Positions 18,389 to 25,659 of a DNA stretch of 36,634 nt are shown one piece after another. This DNA is from an uncultured Adlercreutzia sp. (lineage in GTDB: Bacteria; Actinomycetota; Coriobacteriia; Coriobacteriales; Eggerthellaceae): positions 1 through 36,634 of the forward strand of contig CABSMC010000019.1 in the NCBI GenBank assembly GCA_902478715.1. The letters are read 5' to 3'. Under the pieces are notes generated by a model that saw only the letters and a list, made by a program, of their open reading frames with translations, did no database searches and was not told the DNA's origin. The position numbers and the translations under genes were made by a program. Positions within the stretch are counted from its first letter, which is position 1. Each line of letters starts with the position of its first letter.

Positions 18389-19468
18389 ATGACAGAGTTG
18401 CAAGCAGTGTGGGGTTGGCAGCCGGCCCTCTACCTGTTCCTGGGCGGCATGGGCGCCGGCGCGTTCGTGACGGCCGCGGTGCTGCACTTCCTCGACCGCG
18501 GCAACACTCGCCGCACGGTAGCCGCCTCGGCGTGGGGTGCGACAATTCTTCTGATGGCGGGCCTGCTGTGTCTGATAACGGAGCTTACCAACCCGCTGCG
18601 CGGCATGATGATGTGGCAGAGCTTCACCAACTTCACTTCCTGGATGGCCTTCGGTGCCTGGATCGTCTTCGCTGCCGTGGTGGTGTTCGGCCTGGCTGCT
18701 GTGTGCGCGACCGACGCCACGGCGGCACTCGTGCAGAAGGTGTGGAAGGGCTTCGGCGCGGTACGCGGACGCCTGTTGAGCGCGCTGTGCGTTCTGGGCC
18801 TGTTCTGCGGTTTTTGCGTTGCCGCCTATACGGGCATCCTGCTGATGTCAGCCCCGGGCGTGCCGCTGTGGAACACGTCTCTTCTTCCCCTTCTCTTTAC
18901 GGTGTCGGCCTTTGATACCGGTATCGCCTTTGTGGAGGTGGTCATGGCTGCCCTGGCGGGGCGCGAGCATGCATCCCGTCGCACGCACAAGGCGATGAAC
19001 GTGTGCGTGGTGGCGCTCGTTGTCGCGGAGTTGGCGGTGCTCGGTCTTTTCCTGGGCGGTATGCTGGCCGGCGGGGCGGCCGGCGGGGCTGAGGCCCTTA
19101 CGGGTTCTCTCTCCGCCCATATGCTCGTGTTCGGCGACCTGGCGCTGTGGTTCTGGGGCGGCGTGGTCCTCGTGGGGCTTGTGCTTCCCCTCGCCATGGC
19201 CATCGTCGGCCTTGCTCGCGAGACTAAACGCGGCAACGCGGCGATGAATCCCGTGGAGGACGAGGCCGCGGCCGGGGAGGTTCAGGTCGCCCGTGGCGGC
19301 CAACCGGCGCGCTGCGACGGTAACGGGCTTGCGGTCACGGGGGCAATCGGAGCGATGATCGGAGGCTGCGTTCTGCGCTTCCTCGTGGTCATGGCAGGTG
19401 TGCACGGCGACTTGGTGGCTCAGGGGGTCGATCAGATTTTCGAGCAGATGATCGCACGCCTGTCTTGA
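18389..19468 (+). CDS. NrfD/DmsC-like quinol-oxidising membrane subunit
   Basis: The product has 359 residues from ATG 18389 after GGGGAAGGAGA. It has about eight to nine hydrophobic segments. The N-terminus WGWQPALYLFLGGMGAGAFVTAAVLHF is typical of NrfD-type subunits, and TNPLRGMMMWQSFTNFTSWMAFG matches their quinone-site region. A ~50-residue polar, poorly conserved loop (about 275-320) precedes the last helix. NrfD proteins exchange electrons between the quinol pool and an exported ferredoxin partner, here encoded just upstream. It is the last gene of the MerR-controlled operon. The direction of electron flow (quinol to reductase) is inferred. Confidence 0.88.
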   Translation: MTELQAVWGWQPALYLFLGGMGAGAFVTAAVLHFLDRGNTRRTVAASAWGATILLMAGLLCLITELTNPLRGMMMWQSFTNFTSWMAFGAWIVFAAVVVFGLAAVCATDATAALVQKVWKGFGAVRGRLLSALCVLGLFCGFCVAAYTGILLMSAPGVPLWNTSLLPLLFTVSAFDTGIAFVEVVMAALAGREHASRRTHKAMNVCVVALVVAELAVLGLFLGGMLAGGAAGGAEALTGSLSAHMLVFGDLALWFWGGVVLVGLVLPLAMAIVGLARETKRGNAAMNPVEDEAAAGEVQVARGGQPARCDGNGLAVTGAIGAMIGGCVLRFLVVMAGVHGDLVAQGVDQIFEQMIARLS

Positions 19469-19508
19469 GAGGCCGCAATAAGCAGATGGCATTGCGGGTA
19501 TGCTCGGT

Positions 19509-19550
19509 AAGCGCCCCTCGCGTTCTGTAATGAGCGTGGGGCGCTTGCTT
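19509..19550 (+). terminator. Terminator of the redox operon
   Basis: AAGCGCCCC (19509-19517) pairs perfectly with GGGGCGCTT (19538-19546), and the 20-base interior can add a few pairs (CGCGTTC with GAGCG). GCTTA follows, so the T-run is poor. In the gap 19469-19836 only this hairpin and a promoter are visible; the short frame at 19579 is not credible. Confidence 0.6.
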
Positions 19551-19772
19551 ATGCGCTCTTGCGCGTCGGGGTTTCCGTATGGTTTGGAGGGGCAATGGCT
19601 GCACCACGGTCAGAGAGCATCTGGAGCGCCTCTTCGCCGGCCTACTTCCCGGCAGCGGTGTGATGGAAGGGCCGGCCGCGGCAATGGGGGCTCAGGTAGC
19701 GGCCTGCAGAACCGTGTGGCTTGCCATATTCGTACCGGCCGGCCCGATTGGGGCACGGATGGCTCTGCGCCG

Positions 19773-19801
19773 TTGCGCGGAAGCGGTGGCTGGAATAAGA
19801 T
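19773..19801 (+). promoter_or_regulatory. Candidate promoter for the PARG-like gene
   Basis: TTGCGC (19773-19778), a 17-bp spacer and TAAGAT (19796-19801) lie 36 bases before the start codon. Confidence 0.4.
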
Positions 19802-19836
19802 AGCGCTACGAACAGTTGGCAGCGAAGGAGGCCTTC

Positions 19837-20955
19837 ATGGCAGAGACTGAAGAGCGAGATGTGCGACAGGGCGGCCCCGCCGGCCGTCGGCGCGACAATC
19901 GGGGCCGCGAGGGTGCTCGGGGCGAGGGCCGTCCCAGCCGCGATGAGGTGCGCGAGCAGCGGCGGCGGGAGGCAGCCCGGCACACGGGGCTCATGAAGGC
20001 GGCCTTCGGAAAGGAGATCGAGGAGGCCATCGAGGGCGCCCGCATCTACGAGGAGGGCGAGGGCCGCACGCTTCTGTGGGGCGCGGCGGCTGCGGAGGCG
20101 GCGAGGGCGGCGGCTGAGGCGGCCGGGGCCGATGCCGACGGTGCCGTTGCGGGCAACGAGGAGGCACGGGAAGAGGCTGAGCTGGCCGAGGAGGCAGCGG
20201 AAACCGCCGAGGGCGCGGCTGGCGGCGATGCCGCCCCCACTGCCACCGAGACCGTCACCAAGGTGGTGACCTCCTTCGCCCCCGAGGCCCTGTACCGCGA
20301 CGGCGAGGGCAAGACGCTCATCGTGGATCCCGGCGCATTCACGCATCCCGGCGGTGCCTACGAGGACGGCGCCTTCGGCCCCGAGCAGATCCTCTGCTCC
20401 GAGAGCAACCTCTACCCGGTGCTCTGCGCCCACAAGCGCGACTTCTACGACAAGAACCGCGACTACCGCCGTGGGTCGCTCTTCACCGACCGGGCCCTCT
20501 ATGTGCCCGAGGTGTTGTTCTCCCGCGAGAGCGACACGCGCCGTGCCGACGTGCTCGTCATCGCCGAGCCCATTCGCGCCTACGCCCTGGAGAATCACCG
20601 CTCCGAGCGCGAGTGCGACAAGGCGCTCGCCGACCGCATCGAGACCATCTTCCGTATCGCCGCCGCGAACGGTGCGCAGACGCTCATCATGGGTGCCTTC
20701 GGCTGCGGGCGCAACGGATACCCGGCCGACCAGGTCATCGGCCTCATCCGCGACTGGATTACCGCGAACCCGGGGGCGGTGCCCCGGGTGGTGTTCGCCG
20801 TGCCCCGCGCTCACGTGGACGCGTTCCGCGAGGCCTTCGGCGCCCCCGAGCCCGCAAGGCCCACGGTGGTGCAAGAGTCCGAAGAGGACGGCGCGGCCGG
20901 CGATGATGAGGACTGGCGCAACGTCGAGCTGCCCGAAGGGATTACGCTGCGCTAG
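19837..20955 (+). CDS. Microbial PARG-like (TIGR02452-type) macrodomain protein with altered catalytic loop
   Basis: The product has 372 residues from ATG 19837 after GAAGGAGG. A charged N-terminal part contains a segment resembling the microbial PARG leader (RHTGLMKAAFGKEIEEAIE), and an Ala/Glu-rich low-complexity linker follows at ~80-145. From ~150 the macrodomain core is clear: DPGAFTHPGGAYEDGAFGPEQ, LCSESNLYPVL, and later LIMGAFGCGRNGYP. Bacterial PARGs remove poly-ADP-ribose using a GGG...QEE loop; here it reads GGA...PEQ (residues ~172-184), so the second Glu is Gln. Hydrolase activity is therefore doubtful, and an ADP-ribose-binding role is possible. It is cytoplasmic. A strong terminator follows. 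Confidence 0.82.
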   Translation: MAETEERDVRQGGPAGRRRDNRGREGARGEGRPSRDEVREQRRREAARHTGLMKAAFGKEIEEAIEGARIYEEGEGRTLLWGAAAAEAARAAAEAAGADADGAVAGNEEAREEAELAEEAAETAEGAAGGDAAPTATETVTKVVTSFAPEALYRDGEGKTLIVDPGAFTHPGGAYEDGAFGPEQILCSESNLYPVLCAHKRDFYDKNRDYRRGSLFTDRALYVPEVLFSRESDTRRADVLVIAEPIRAYALENHRSERECDKALADRIETIFRIAAANGAQTLIMGAFGCGRNGYPADQVIGLIRDWITANPGAVPRVVFAVPRAHVDAFREAFGAPEPARPTVVQESEEDGAAGDDEDWRNVELPEGITLR

Positions 20956-20968
20956 GGTTTGTTGAGAG

Positions 20969-21007
20969 ACGGGGCGGGATGCGACCACGCGTCCCGCCCC
21001 GTTTTGC
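20969..21007 (+). terminator. Intrinsic terminator after the PARG-like gene
   Basis: An 11-bp perfect stem (20969-20979 with 20992-21002, ACGGGGCGGGA) has a 12-base loop and is followed by TTT. Confidence 0.85.
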
Positions 21008-21031
21008 GTTGCTAGGAAAGGGGAGGCGAAA

Positions 21032-21784
21032 ATGATGGCGGAGTTTGAGGCGCGAGAGACGAACGCGGACGCGGCAGTTGCGGGTGCATTGGCGCAGGGC
21101 GATGCCGCGGACTACGAGACGCTCATCGCCGAGGACACGGAGGACGTGGGTCCGGGCCAGCACTTGTTCGGCGAGCCTTTGGAGATGTACCTGTCGCGCG
21201 AGCCGCGCATCGCCGTGGCCTTCTCCGGGGGCTGCGACTCGTCGCTTCTGCTGGCGGCCGCGAAACTCGCCGGCTGCGAGGTGCGCGCCTACCTGGTGAG
21301 GACGGCCTTCCAGCCCGACTTCGAGCTGGCCGACGCCCGGGCCGTGACCGAGGCTTTGGACGTGCCGCTCACCGTCGTGGAGGCCGACGTGCTGAGCGAG
21401 GACGACATCTGCGAAAACTCCGCCGACCGCTGCTACCGCTGCAAACGCTTCATCTTCGAGAAGGTGCGCGGGGCCGCCGCGGCCGACGGCTTCACGGCCA
21501 TCGTGGACGGCACCAACGCCACCGACGACCCCGAGCGCCGTCCCGGTTTCAAGGCCCTCGAAGAGGCCGGGGTCGTGTCGCCCCTGCGCCGCGCTGGCAT
21601 GACCAAGGCCAACGTGCGCCACGTGCTCGCGCACCTGGAGGAGTCCTTCGGCCTCGCCCCCGGCGCCCTCATGTCTGCCAAGCCCAGCTTTCCGTGCCTC
21701 GCCGTTTACGTCCCGGAAGGGGAGCCCATCGACGAGGCCTCCCTGGCTCGGGCGCCCGAGGAGCGCGGGCTGGTAGGCGACTAG
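21032..21784 (+). CDS. larE: LarE-like ATP-dependent sulfur transferase, C-terminally shortened
   Basis: The product has 250 residues; ATG 21032 follows GAAAGGGGAGG. The PP-loop SGGCDSS is at ~65-71. DRCYRCKR (Cys 134, 137) and KPSFPCLAVYVPEGEPI, with Cys 222 at the sacrificial sulfur-donor position, match LarE, which builds the nickel-pincer nucleotide of lactate racemase-type enzymes. An extra ~40 residues precede the PP-loop. Only ~28 residues follow Cys 222, whereas characterised LarE has about 100, so the C-terminal domain is missing. The stop overlaps the end of the convergent higA gene. No larB or larC is in the window. Function may be lost or changed. Confidence 0.75.
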   Translation: MMAEFEARETNADAAVAGALAQGDAADYETLIAEDTEDVGPGQHLFGEPLEMYLSREPRIAVAFSGGCDSSLLLAAAKLAGCEVRAYLVRTAFQPDFELADARAVTEALDVPLTVVEADVLSEDDICENSADRCYRCKRFIFEKVRGAAAADGFTAIVDGTNATDDPERRPGFKALEEAGVVSPLRRAGMTKANVRHVLAHLEESFGLAPGALMSAKPSFPCLAVYVPEGEPIDEASLARAPEERGLVGD

Positions 21785-22068
21785 TTCTGTACCAGGGAAG
21801 TGGCAGGAGGGCGGTCGTCGGAATCGATGGTCTTCGCCTGATAGGTAGCTTGCAATGCGAGCCAGAACTCGGTCGATGTTCCCAAGGCCTCTCCCAGCAG
21901 CCGCGCCATTTCGGGGGTGATGGCGCGGCGGTTGTGAATGATGTCCGAGATGGCGGACTGCGGTTTCCCGACGGCCTCAGCCAGTTTGTATTGCGAGATT
22001 CCCAGCGGGATGAGGAACTCTTCTTTGAGAATTTCTCCCGGTGTGGAAATAATCTCAGTGATAGTCAA
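21781..22068 (-). CDS. higA: HigA-family antitoxin (XRE helix-turn-helix)
   Basis: About 95 residues with a TTG start at 22068, chosen because GGAGGAG lies 9 bases upstream within the end of higB. The body TPGEILKEEFLIPLGISQYKLAEAVGKPQSAISDIIHNRRAITPEMARLLGEALGTSTEFWLALQ is the diagnostic HigA/VapI helix-turn-helix. HigA neutralises HigB and represses the operon. The start lies inside higB (overlap 14 bases), in the typical toxin-first higBA order. The tail past ~75 is polar and variable. Confidence 0.88.
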   Translation of the reverse strand: MTITEIISTPGEILKEEFLIPLGISQYKLAEAVGKPQSAISDIIHNRRAITPEMARLLGEALGTSTEFWLALQATYQAKTIDSDDRPPATSLVQN

Positions 22069-22348
22069 CGAGCTCAACTCCTCCAATTCCGTGTGGCGTC
22101 CACTTAAAGCAAAGACGCCACTGCTGGTTAACACGAATGCTGTATTGGCCCGCTCTGTCGCCCTTGAGTGCTTCCAGATGATTGCCGGGCGGTATCCGAA
22201 GGTCGCTGATAACGCCGGACGTTTCTGCCGCCTCCATCATTTGCAGCTTTCGATACAACGCTTTATGCAGTTGGGAGGGTACGCGACGTATGCGATAACG
22301 AGCAGGATCAATCCAAAAGGCCCGGAGATCGCGGTCTTTGAAATGCAT
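22055..22348 (-). CDS. higB: HigB-family (RelE-fold) mRNA interferase toxin
   Basis: The product has about 97 residues from ATG 22348; an ATG 18 bases farther upstream (22366) is possible. MHFKDRDLRAFWIDP resembles the HigB N-terminus, followed by HKALYRKLQMMEAA, LRIPPGNHLEALKGDRAGQYSIRVNQQWRLCFKW with the conserved Arg residues, and a C-terminal VELVDYH. HigB cuts mRNA on the ribosome. It is the first gene of the higBA operon and is divergent from the XRE-type gene at 22464. Confidence 0.9.
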   Translation of the reverse strand: MHFKDRDLRAFWIDPARYRIRRVPSQLHKALYRKLQMMEAAETSGVISDLRIPPGNHLEALKGDRAGQYSIRVNQQWRLCFKWTPHGIGGVELVDYH

Positions 22349-22371
22349 GGCGCCTCGCTCCCACATCGATA

Positions 22372-22409
22372 ATACTACCGTAACTCAGAAGTAATTGTCA
22401 AGCTGAGTT
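22372..22409 (-). promoter_or_regulatory. higBA promoter with overlapping dyad operator
   Basis: On the minus strand, TTGACA (22396-22401), an 18-bp spacer and TAGTAT (22372-22377) form a near-consensus promoter. The perfect inverted repeat AACTCAG/CTGAGTT (22382-22388 and 22403-22409) brackets the -35, as expected for HigA autorepression. Confidence 0.7.
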
Positions 22410-22413
22410 GTAC

Positions 22414-22443
22414 TATAATGCAATAGATGATGCATTATTGCAT
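22414..22443 (+). promoter_or_regulatory. -10 box and dyad operator before the XRE-type gene
   Basis: TATAAT (22414-22419) is a consensus -10. An 8-bp perfect inverted repeat ATGCAATA/TATTGCAT (22418-22425 and 22436-22443) starts inside it and covers the expected start point. It differs from the higBA dyad, so it is probably the site of the XRE-type protein itself. Confidence 0.55.
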
Positions 22444-22463
22444 AAAAGTGCAACGATTGGAAC

Positions 22464-22754
22464 ATGATGAAAGAAGATGGGATTATCGATTGGGCCGCCT
22501 TCGGGGTTCTCTTGAAGGCGGCGCGTCTGAATCGGGGCTTCAGCCGGGGCCAGCGCCTTTGCGAGGAGGTGAAAGTGAAGACGGGCATGTCCATCTCTGA
22601 GCGCACGATATATGCGCTGGAGGAAGGGACGCGCACCCCCTCCACGGATGCGTTCATCGCGCTGCAGCAGGTTCTTCCGGAATTGCGAGATCCCGAGTTC
22701 CTAAAGCCGCTCTTCCGGGTCAACGGAATCACGGTGGCGATTGTTGAGTTTTGA
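22464..22754 (+). CDS. Small XRE-type helix-turn-helix protein
   Basis: The product has 96 residues from ATG 22464; ATG 22467 is the alternative, and the ribosome site is weak. Residues ~10-70 (FGVLLKAARLNRGFSRGQRLCEEV...ISERTIYALEEGTRTPSTDAFIALQQVL) fit a Cro/CI-type DNA-binding domain. The rest is a short C-terminal tail with no separate domain. It is 16 bp upstream of the ORF6N/PLD-like gene, so the two are likely cotranscribed and it probably controls the pair. The exact role is unknown. Confidence 0.7.
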   Translation: MMKEDGIIDWAAFGVLLKAARLNRGFSRGQRLCEEVKVKTGMSISERTIYALEEGTRTPSTDAFIALQQVLPELRDPEFLKPLFRVNGITVAIVEF

Positions 22755-22770
22755 CGAGGGGGGCGAGTAA

Positions 22771-23730
22771 ATGGGGGACGCAATCGAGATTAGAGGAGTC
22801 GGTGAAGGTGGCAACGAAGAATCGACGCGCAGTCTTGCCGTCGGTGATGTGCGCAGTCTGATATACGAGGTGCGCGGCCAGCAGGTGATGCTCGATAGCG
22901 ATTTGGCGATGCTGTACGAAGTGGAAACTGGCGCCCTGAACCGGGCTGCCAAGCGTAACGAAGCGCGTTTTCCAGAGGGCTTTAGATTTCAGTTAACCGC
23001 CTCTGAGCTGGGAAACTTGAAATGCCAATTTGGCATTTCAAGTTTTGCGGGACGCAAATACGGGGGTAGAAGAACGATGCCGTATGCCTATACCGAACAA
23101 GGTATCGCTATGCTCTCGGGCATTCTCAAGACTGAAGTTGCGGTACGTGTAAGCATTGGCATTATGCGCGCCTTTGTAGAAATGCGGAAATTCATTGCAT
23201 CGAACGCGGTGCTCCTTGAGCGTATTGGCGCTATCGAGTTGCGGCAGCTTGATTACCAGAGAAGTACGGACGAACGGTTCGCCCGTGTGTTCGGCCTGCT
23301 GAAGCCTCGTGAAGAACCCGAGCAGAGAATTTTCTTCGACGGCCAGATATACGATGCGTTTGAGCTTCTGATAGAACTCGTCAAAAGAGCACAAAGCGAT
23401 ATCGTGCTCATCGATAACTGGGTCTCCCTGGATACGCTCAATATTCTTGCGAAGAAATGCGAGGGAGTAGCCGTCAGTCTGTACACAACCAATCATGGCA
23501 ATAAGCTCTCGGCGGCAGATGTCGAAAAGTTCAATGCTCAGTATCCTGCGCTTGCGATTCATGTAACTGACGCATTTCACGACCGTTTTCTCATTCTGGA
23601 TGGGGTGAACGCTTATCATATCGGCGCATCGCTTAAAGATGCCGGAAGGAGATGCTTCGGGATTAACGCCATCGAGGACGAAAAAACAGTGAAGGCGATT
23701 CTGGAGCGCCTCGGGTGCCGCCCGTGTTAA
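22771..23730 (+). CDS. ORF6N-domain protein with C-terminal PLD-like domain
   Basis: The product has 319 residues from ATG 22771 after GACGAGGGGGGCGAG. Residues ~28-135 match the ORF6N DNA-binding-type domain of phage and accessory genes (VRSLIYEVRGQQVMLDSDLAMLYEVE, ALNRAAKRNEARFPEGFRFQL, YAYTEQGIAML). Residues ~185-319 resemble the compact C-terminal part of such proteins, with IFFDGQIYDAF, IVLIDNWVS and HDRFLILDG...YHIGASLKD. The latter is a phospholipase-D-like half motif (His 270, Arg 272 in place of Lys, Asp 277). Base composition is lower in GC than its neighbours, suggesting transfer. Function is unproven; defence or regulation is possible. Confidence 0.75.
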   Translation: MGDAIEIRGVGEGGNEESTRSLAVGDVRSLIYEVRGQQVMLDSDLAMLYEVETGALNRAAKRNEARFPEGFRFQLTASELGNLKCQFGISSFAGRKYGGRRTMPYAYTEQGIAMLSGILKTEVAVRVSIGIMRAFVEMRKFIASNAVLLERIGAIELRQLDYQRSTDERFARVFGLLKPREEPEQRIFFDGQIYDAFELLIELVKRAQSDIVLIDNWVSLDTLNILAKKCEGVAVSLYTTNHGNKLSAADVEKFNAQYPALAIHVTDAFHDRFLILDGVNAYHIGASLKDAGRRCFGINAIEDEKTVKAILERLGCRPC

Positions 23731-23775
23731 AACCTCGCTTCCGCCGGGGAGTGCGGTGTTCTGCGGCCTTCCTTT

Positions 23776-23784
23776 TGCTATCAT
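23776..23784 (+). promoter_or_regulatory. Putative extended -10 promoter of gatCAB
   Basis: TGCTATCAT (TG, C, TATCAT) lies 70 bases before the gatC start, right after the accessory island. Confidence 0.5.
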
Positions 23785-23854
23785 GGAACGGTTCATGTAC
23801 CAGTAGGCTGGGGCGAGCGCGATTGCCGTGCGTCCCGCACAAAGGAGCTCATCC

Positions 23855-24166
23855 ATGACGCAGCATCTTTCCGAGGCCGATGTGCGGGGCATCGCGGAAT
23901 ACACCCGCATTGGCCTTGACGCGGAGGAGGTCGCACGCATGACGGCCGACCTGAACGCCATCATCGACAGCCTGGCGCCTATCACCGAGTTCGACCTCGA
24001 CGGGGTCGAGCCGACGTTCCATCCCATCGGCGACTTGTCCAACGTCATGCGCGATGACGAGGTGCGCGGGAGCTTCACCCAGGAAGTGGCGCTGGAAAAC
24101 GCGCCCAAGCAGGAAGACGGCAGCTTCCTCATCCCGTCCATCCTGGGGGAAGGGGGCGATCGCTAA
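23855..24166 (+). CDS. gatC: Asp/Glu-tRNA amidotransferase subunit C
   Basis: The product has 103 residues from ATG 23855, which follows AAAGGAGC; a farther in-frame ATG at 23828 is not needed. It is a small helical subunit that wraps GatA and GatB: LSEADVRGIAEYTRIGLDAEEVARMTADLNAIIDSLAPITEFDLDGVEPTFHP is diagnostic. The stop overlaps the gatA start by one base (TAATG). GatCAB turns misacylated Glu-tRNA-Gln (and Asp-tRNA-Asn) into the correct amidated forms. Confidence 0.95.
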   Translation: MTQHLSEADVRGIAEYTRIGLDAEEVARMTADLNAIIDSLAPITEFDLDGVEPTFHPIGDLSNVMRDDEVRGSFTQEVALENAPKQEDGSFLIPSILGEGGDR

Positions 24167-25659
24167 TGGCGCGCACCTTCGGAGAAATGGGCATTCGCGA
24201 GATTCAAACCGGTCTCGCCGCCAAGGAGTTCTCGGCCGCCGAGGTGGCCCGCGGCACCTTCGAGCGCATCGGCGAGGCCGACGGGGCGGTGCATGCCTTC
24301 CTGGAAACCACCGAGGAACTCGCGCTCGACGCGGCGGCTCGCATCGACGCCGCCGTCGCCGAGGGGCGCCTCGCCGAGATGGGCCCGCTCGCGGGCGTTC
24401 CCGTGGGCTACAAGGACAACCTGAACCTTACGGGCACGCATACGACGTGCTCCTCGAACATGCTGCGCGACTACGTGTCCCCCTACACGGCGACCTGCGT
24501 GGAAAAGACGCTGCGCGCCGGCGCTCTTCCCATCGGCAAGCTGAACATGGACGAGTTCGCCTTCGGCGGCTCCACCGAGACCTCCGCCTTCGGCCCCACC
24601 TTCAACCCGTGGGATGTCGAGCGCGTGCCCGGCGGCAGCTCGGGCGGAAGCGCCGCGGCCGTGGCGGCGGGCCTTGTGCCGGTGTCGCTCGGGTCGGATA
24701 CGGGCGGCTCCATCCGTCAGCCGGGCTCGTTCTGCGGTCTGGTGGCCGTGAAGCCCACCTACGGCGTGGTATCGCGCTACGGCGTGGTGGCCTTCGGCAG
24801 CTCGCTCGACCAGGTGGGCCCCTTCGCTCGCTCGGTGGAGGACGCGGCGCTCGCCCTGAACGCCATTTCGGGCCGCGACGAGCTGGACTGCACGAGCCAG
24901 CCGTGCGACGTGGACTTCACGGCCAACCTCGCTGAGGGCGCGCGCGGCATGAAGATCGGCATCGTTCCCGCGTTCATGGAGGCGGCCGGCCTTACGTCCG
25001 AGGTACGGGCGAAGGTGGAAGAGGCCGCAGCCGTTCTTCAAGATATGGGCGCGGAGCTGGTGGAAGTGGAGCTTCCGCACGCCCAGGCCGCCATGAGCGC
25101 CTACTACGTGCTCGGCCCCTGCGAGGCCTTCAGCAACCTCGCCCGCTTCGACTCGGTGCGCTACGGCTACTGCGACCCGGGCCACAAGGATCTGGCCAGC
25201 CAGTACGAGGCGAGCCGTGCGAAGGGCTTCGGCCCCGAGGCGCGCCGCCGCATTATGCTCGGCAGCTATCTTCTGTCGGCCGGCGTCTACGACAAGTACT
25301 ACTATCCGGCCCAGCAGGTGCGCACCCTCATCACGCGCGACTACGCGGCGGCCTTCGAGAAGGTGGACGTCATCCTCTCGCCGGTGGCGCCGACCACGGC
25401 GTTCAAGATCGGTGAGATCTGCGACCCCACCGAGATGTACCTCGCGGACATGTTCACCATCTCCATCAACATCGCCGGCAACGGCGGCCTGTCGTTCCCG
25501 GTCGGCCTCGGCGCCGACACGGGCCTTCCAGTGGGCGTGCAGATCATCGCGCCCCCCTTCAAGGACAAGAACATGTTCCGGGCGGCGGCGGCCTTGGAGC
25601 AGCACTACGGCCCGGCTCCGGTCGCCCCCGATTTTGCCGACGGAAAGGTGGGTGCGTAA
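24166..25659 (+). CDS. gatA: Asp/Glu-tRNA amidotransferase subunit A (amidase)
   Basis: The product has 497 residues and is the glutaminase subunit supplying ammonia to GatB. The amidase signature GGSSGGSAAAVAAG (about residues 153-166) and the following SDTGGSIRQPGSFCG carry the Ser-cisSer-Lys triad; the Lys lies upstream in VPVGYKDNL (about 84). It overlaps gatC by one base and is directly followed by the gatB start. No anomalies. A 666-residue opposite-strand frame across it is a GC shadow. Confidence 0.97.
   Translation: MARTFGEMGIREIQTGLAAKEFSAAEVARGTFERIGEADGAVHAFLETTEELALDAAARIDAAVAEGRLAEMGPLAGVPVGYKDNLNLTGTHTTCSSNMLRDYVSPYTATCVEKTLRAGALPIGKLNMDEFAFGGSTETSAFGPTFNPWDVERVPGGSSGGSAAAVAAGLVPVSLGSDTGGSIRQPGSFCGLVAVKPTYGVVSRYGVVAFGSSLDQVGPFARSVEDAALALNAISGRDELDCTSQPCDVDFTANLAEGARGMKIGIVPAFMEAAGLTSEVRAKVEEAAAVLQDMGAELVEVELPHAQAAMSAYYVLGPCEAFSNLARFDSVRYGYCDPGHKDLASQYEASRAKGFGPEARRRIMLGSYLLSAGVYDKYYYPAQQVRTLITRDYAAAFEKVDVILSPVAPTTAFKIGEICDPTEMYLADMFTISINIAGNGGLSFPVGLGADTGLPVGVQIIAPPFKDKNMFRAAAALEQHYGPAPVAPDFADGKVGA

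Noticed and set aside
19579..19803. 74-residue frame between the NrfD-like and PARG-like genes
   Set aside because: No ribosome site or recognisable domain, and it covers the predicted promoter of the next gene.
23038..24141. 367-residue opposite-strand reading frame over the ORF6N gene and gatC
   Set aside because: Crosses two well-supported plus-strand genes and shows no domain or ribosome site.
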